From CAYSHJ01 sp964589725 (lineage in GTDB: Bacteria; Planctomycetota; Planctomycetia; Planctomycetales; Planctomycetaceae): a DNA stretch of 8,752 nucleotides. Shown one piece after another: positions 6,241 to 8,752 of this stretch; within the stretch, counting starts at the first letter, position 1; each line of letters begins with the position of its first letter. The position numbers and the translations under genes are program-made. Where the stretch lies: assembly GCA_964589725.1 (NCBI GenBank), contig CAZPUJ010000201.1, positions 1 to 8,752 on the forward strand. Direction: 5' to 3'. Under the pieces are notes generated by a model. That model did not search any database. It was not told the DNA's origin and saw nothing but the letters and a program-made list of their open reading frames with translations.

Positions 6241-6348
6241 TTTCGGTCAGGCGGCCGCTTGCCGAACCGAAACGTCCATCTCACACTGCCGGGCTGCGGC
6301 GTCAATTCGTCAATGCGCCCACTTCTTCTCACAACTTCGGGCACCGCC

Positions 6349-7290
6349 ATGAAATCACTGATTGCTGTCTTGGTCTGGGTGGCGTTTGGGTCAGCCTCAT
6401 CGTTCGCCGCTGATCCGCCCGCACAGATTGCGCCGACTCACGGTGATGTGTCCTACGGACCGCACGCGAGAAATATGCTCGACTTCTGGAAGGCTGAGGG
6501 AGACGGGCCGCGTCCGTTGCTGGTGTACATCCACGGCGGTGGCTGGGTTGGAGGTGACAAGAAGCAGCAAGATACGTCGAAGTCGATCCAGCCGTTTCTC
6601 GACAAGGGCATTTCGTGCGCGGCGATCAACTATCGGCTGACTGTTGAGCATCCGTTGCCGGCCCCCGTGCATGACGCCGCGCGAGCGATCCAGTTCATCC
6701 GCACGCAGGCCGCCGAGTGGAAAATCGACACGAAGCACATCGCTCTGACCGGTGGAAGTGCCGGAGCCTGCACATCGATGTGGCTGCTGCTGCACGATGA
6801 CCTGGCGGACCCGACGGCCACTGACCCGGTGCTGCGTGAATCGACGCGAGTTTGCGCCGCGGCCGTCAACGGCGGCCAAGTTTCGATCGACCCGAAAGTG
6901 TGCGAAGAGTGGCTGGGTCCGAACGTGCTCAAGCACCGCATGATCAACATGGCCGTCGGTGAGAAGACCATCGAAGGAGTACTGGCCAACTACGAGAAGC
7001 ACGAAACGCTCTACAAAGAGTTCTCACCGTACAATCACGTCGACGGAAAAGACCCGCCGCTGTTGATGACTTATGGTGCCGACATGACGCTCCCGTCCAA
7101 GGACGCCGGCCACGGCATTCACCACCCGGTTTACGGCGTGAAGCTCAAAGAAAAATCCGACAAGCTCGGCCACGAATGCCACCTATTAATCCCCGGCGCC
7201 TCCAAATCCGACAAGTACGCCAGCGCGAACGAATTCTTGATAGCGAAGCTGCTGGCGAAGTACCAGGAATCATCCCGTGTTAATGAGTGA
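6349..7290 (+). CDS. Secreted alpha/beta-hydrolase (esterase/lipase-like)
   Basis: The 313-residue product starts with a Sec-type signal peptide: MKSL, a hydrophobic core IAVLVWVAFGSA, then a likely cleavage after SSFAA near residue 21. The mature part has the HGGG oxyanion-hole motif in VYIHGGGWVGG (His62-Gly65) and the nucleophile elbow GGSAG with Ser137. INYRLTVEHPLPAPVHDAAR at 93-112 is also typical of the 'alpha/beta-hydrolase fold-3' and BD-FAE group. Asp245 in TYGADMTLP is the candidate acid; the catalytic His is probably in the 255-277 segment (GHGIHHP or LGHECH), and I cannot decide which. Such enzymes cleave carboxyl esters of small acyl or carbohydrate substrates outside the cytoplasm. 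ATG 6349 is preferred because the signal peptide starts there; ATG 6313 is possible, and the frame upstream to 6214 begins within the REP repeat. Confidence 0.88.
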   Translation: MKSLIAVLVWVAFGSASSFAADPPAQIAPTHGDVSYGPHARNMLDFWKAEGDGPRPLLVYIHGGGWVGGDKKQQDTSKSIQPFLDKGISCAAINYRLTVEHPLPAPVHDAARAIQFIRTQAAEWKIDTKHIALTGGSAGACTSMWLLLHDDLADPTATDPVLRESTRVCAAAVNGGQVSIDPKVCEEWLGPNVLKHRMINMAVGEKTIEGVLANYEKHETLYKEFSPYNHVDGKDPPLLMTYGADMTLPSKDAGHGIHHPVYGVKLKEKSDKLGHECHLLIPGASKSDKYASANEFLIAKLLAKYQESSRVNE

Positions 7291-7423
7291 CAAATACCAA
7301 TGCGCCGCGCTGCTTTCCCGGCGGAAACCGACTGTTGCACCGTGTGTCACTGGAACTATTCCCGGGGGGTTAAGTTGGCCCACGAGGGAGGTGCCTATTT
7401 CGTGATGTCAGGCGATCTTCACG

Positions 7424-7666
7424 TCAACTGGTCCCACCCCCGGGTCCATGTCCGTAAAGGTGTTCGACCGGGGTCTTATGTCCCCACGAGATTTGGTCGA
7501 CGGGCACGTTGAACACGGTGGCGATTTTTTGCCGTTCGGCGGGAGACGGGGTCCAGCGGCCGAGGGCGATCGCTGTTACTCGGAATTCATCGAGGCCAGT
7601 GCGTTCGGCCAACTGGGCGATCGTGACCTGCTGCGATTCGCAAAGTTCAGCGACGTTCCTGAACAT
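7424..7666 (-). CDS. Small XRE-type HTH protein, possibly N-terminally broken
   Basis: The 80-residue product has a Cro/C1-type helix-turn-helix: VAELCESQQVTIAQLAERTG then EFRVTAIALGRWTPSP, followed by AERQKIATVFNVPVDQISW. The C-terminal tail WGHKTPVEHLYGHGPG is unusual for a plain HTH regulator and rich in His and Gly. AAGGAG lies 12 bases before this ATG (7684-7679). In the same frame, upstream, ATG at 7723 opens a 17-codon stretch MSLQNIPYGRFDPKENF that ends in TGA (7672-7670), only one codon before the ATG at 7666. Either the gene originally began at 7723 and was cut by a nonsense change, or the short frame is a coupled leader peptide. The target and partner are unknown; no toxin gene is adjacent. 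The role is likely DNA binding in the cytoplasm. Confidence 0.7.
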   Translation of the reverse strand: MFRNVAELCESQQVTIAQLAERTGLDEFRVTAIALGRWTPSPAERQKIATVFNVPVDQISWGHKTPVEHLYGHGPGGGTS

Positions 7667-7907
7667 GATTCAGAAATTCTCCTTCGGGTCGAAGCGGCCA
7701 TACGGGATGTTCTGCAAGCTCATTGCCAGATTCTACAGCAGAAAGTCGGCGTTGACTGGCATCATGTCAGCTCCCATGAGTTGTGTGTTGGGGCGAGCCC
7801 TTTCTATCGCTCCCGTTTGACCTTGGCCAGCAGCCGTGACGGAAGATTTGCCATTTTCTCGCGCGGCTGGCTGATTTGTTAAGTCCTTCGATTCGGGGGT
7901 ATTCGGA

Positions 7908-7960
7908 AACTGAGTCGCGGAGCGACTCAGTTACGTAGCCGAGTCGCTCCGCGACTCGGC
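7908..7960. repeat. Type-3 REP pair, head to head
   Basis: Hairpin A has arms AACTGAGTCGC (7908-7918) and GCGACTCAGTT (7922-7932) around GGA, an 11-bp perfect stem. Hairpin B has head GTAG (7935-7938) with arms GCCGAGTCGC (7938-7947) and GCGACTCGGC (7951-7960) around TCC, a 10-bp perfect stem. On the minus strand hairpin A reads with head GTAA and apex TCC, so the two hairpins are inverted copies of one design. Here the heads face each other and meet at the palindrome TACGTA (7932-7937), the opposite of the outward arrangement at 1921, 2775 and 6117. Confidence 0.85.
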
Positions 7961-8083
7961 TTGAGGCCGGCCAGACTTCGCTAGCGGGAAAATTAGCCAA
8001 CCGTGCGTTGTCTCGTTGACCGGCTCGAGGTCGGAACGATATCGTCCAATTCTCGCATCAGCGATTTCTGATTCGACGCGGCG

Positions 8084-8118
8084 GGTCGCTCGCCTGCCAC
8101 ATGACAGGCGAGTCGACC
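8084..8118 (+). promoter_or_regulatory. Strong hairpin just upstream of the second DUF1501 gene
   Basis: GGTCG-CTCGCCTG (8084-8096) pairs with CAGGCGAG-T-CGACC (8105-8118) around the loop CCACATGA, giving 13 base pairs with one bulged T at 8113. It ends 20 bases before the ATG at 8139 and, if transcribed, would be a 5'-leader structure next to the GGGAG ribosome-binding site. There is no T-run, so it is not an obvious terminator. It could also be a degenerate REP, but it has no GTAG head and a longer loop. Confidence 0.6.
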
Positions 8119-8138
8119 GTCACCACGGGAGATGATTC

Positions 8139-8752
8139 ATGCTGACTATCGAACACGCTCGCCCGACGCGGAACTGCCAAGGGATGTCTCGCCGCTCCGC
8201 GATCAAGGCCGGGTTTCTCGGTGTGGCCGGTCTGACGCTCGGCGACTTGCTGCGTTTGCGAGCACACGGCGCGGCAGAGAAGAATGACAAGTCGGTCATC
8301 TTGATTTGGCTGGATGGCGGGCCGAGTCAGCTTGAAACCTACGACCCGAAACCGAATGCGCCGTCCGATTATCGCGGGCCGTTCGGAGCGTTGCAGACGA
8401 ATGTGCCAGGCATGATCGTCTCCGAGACGCTGCCGCTGCACGCAACGCTGGCCGATAAGATGGCATTCGTGAGGTCGGTGCATCACGACAACGGCGATCA
8501 CTTCGCTGGAGCACACTGGATGCTGACCGGGCGGTTTGGCTCGAACGCGGCCAGCTTGCCTCAGAAGTATCCAGGCGTTGGTGCATACATCTCGAAGTTG
8601 CGCGGGCCGAACGTCGCGGGGATGCCGGCGTATGTCGGACTGCCAGCCGCTCAGAGCGTGTACCTCTTCCCCGGCTACATGGGAGCCGCGTATCTCGGAG
8701 CGGCGTACAACCCGTTCGACGTGGACACCGAACAGAAGTACCTGCACTTCAC
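8139..8752 (+). CDS. DUF1501 family protein, 3' end outside the window
   Basis: The frame starts at ATG 8139, with GGGAG seven to eight bases upstream, and is still open at the window end (204 complete codons). The N-terminus carries the twin arginine in GMSRRSAIKAGFLGVAGLTL, a Tat signal with an upstream extension MLTIEHARPTRNCQ. Then come the DUF1501 hallmarks ILIWLDGGPSQLETYDPKPN, APSDYRGPFGALQTNVPG, VSETLPLHATLADKMAFVRS, VHHDNGDHFAGAHWMLTG and MPAYVGLP. It belongs to a different DUF1501 subgroup from the gene at 4629-6053: the spacing and residues around GGPSQLET (versus YGAPSQLET) and HDNGDHFAGAHWMLTGR differ. The reaction is not established. It opens a new plus-strand unit with no partner visible in the window. 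Confidence 0.9.
   Translation, partial: MLTIEHARPTRNCQGMSRRSAIKAGFLGVAGLTLGDLLRLRAHGAAEKNDKSVILIWLDGGPSQLETYDPKPNAPSDYRGPFGALQTNVPGMIVSETLPLHATLADKMAFVRSVHHDNGDHFAGAHWMLTGRFGSNAASLPQKYPGVGAYISKLRGPNVAGMPAYVGLPAAQSVYLFPGYMGAAYLGAAYNPFDVDTEQKYLHF

Larger units (their letters stand above)
7724..8138. other. 415-bp gene-poor stretch with REP and hairpin
   Basis: No convincing gene lies here. It holds the type-3 REP pair (7908-7960) and the hairpin before the DUF1501 gene (8084-8118). On the minus strand short frames such as MANLPSRLLAKVKRER before TAG (about 7855-7805) look protein-like but are broken by stops; they may be remnants upstream of the XRE gene. Confidence 0.5.

Noticed and set aside
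6214..6348. N-terminal extension of the hydrolase to 6214
   Set aside because: It begins within the right-hand type-2 REP and would place the signal peptide 45 residues inside the protein.
7300..7512. 70-codon plus-strand frame after the hydrolase
   Set aside because: There is no domain, no ribosome-binding site and odd composition, and it overlaps the end of the XRE gene.
7767..8000. 77-codon minus-strand frame
   Set aside because: It reads straight through the type-3 REP pair and has no family-like sequence.

Overview
The window looks like a chromosomal segment of a planctomycete (phylum Planctomycetota). This is inferred from two DUF1501 proteins with Tat-type signal sequences, a secreted alpha/beta-hydrolase of the planctomycetal kind, weak or absent Shine-Dalgarno sequences before several genes, and a high-GC background. 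No rRNA, tRNA or CRISPR array is visible, and the species cannot be named from the sequence.

Layout. Positions 3-1205 (+) hold the C-terminal 400 residues of a TPR-repeat protein that starts outside the window. It is followed by a small nucleotidyltransferase-fold protein (1280-1855, +). Positions 1921-2949 form a compact REP/RAYT unit ('REPtron'): a decayed REP-associated tyrosine transposase gene (2091-2765, -) sits between two roughly 175-bp copies of the same bipartite element. Each copy starts with GTAG-headed REP hairpin and ends with an inverted one. Next come a broken AbiU2/HEPN-like gene (3079-3627, -), a frameshifted 3' fragment of a DUF1501 gene (3687-3830, -), and an apparently intact toxin-antitoxin pair of the PemK/MazF type (3940-4544, +). 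A 17-codon antitoxin-like relic follows (4571-4624, +). A full DUF1501 gene (4629-6053, -) and a secreted alpha/beta-hydrolase (6349-7290, +) are divergent, and a second type of REP pair (6117-6240) lies between them. Then come a small XRE-type HTH protein (7424-7666, -), a third type of REP pair (7908-7960), and the start of a second DUF1501 gene (8139-8752, +, cut by the window end).

How the parts fit. The most distinctive content is the REP biology. Three sequence-distinct REP types occur in under 7 kb, all built to one plan: GTAG(CC) head, palindromic stem, and a TCC-containing apex preceded by CGC. The local RAYT keeps its HUH motif and catalytic Tyr but has two in-frame stop codons, and its own stop codon lies inside the GTAG head of the downstream REP. 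Two further accessory reading frames (AbiU2-like and the leader of the XRE gene) also have single in-frame stops; all four stops can be explained by C:G-to-T:A transitions. The toxin-antitoxin pair is bracketed by direct repeats of the DUF1501 3' end (about 140 bp each), which suggests how it arrived or how a duplicated DUF1501 gene was replaced. Overall, this is an accessory patch of defence-, addiction- and repeat-related genes embedded among typical planctomycetal secreted or periplasmic protein genes.
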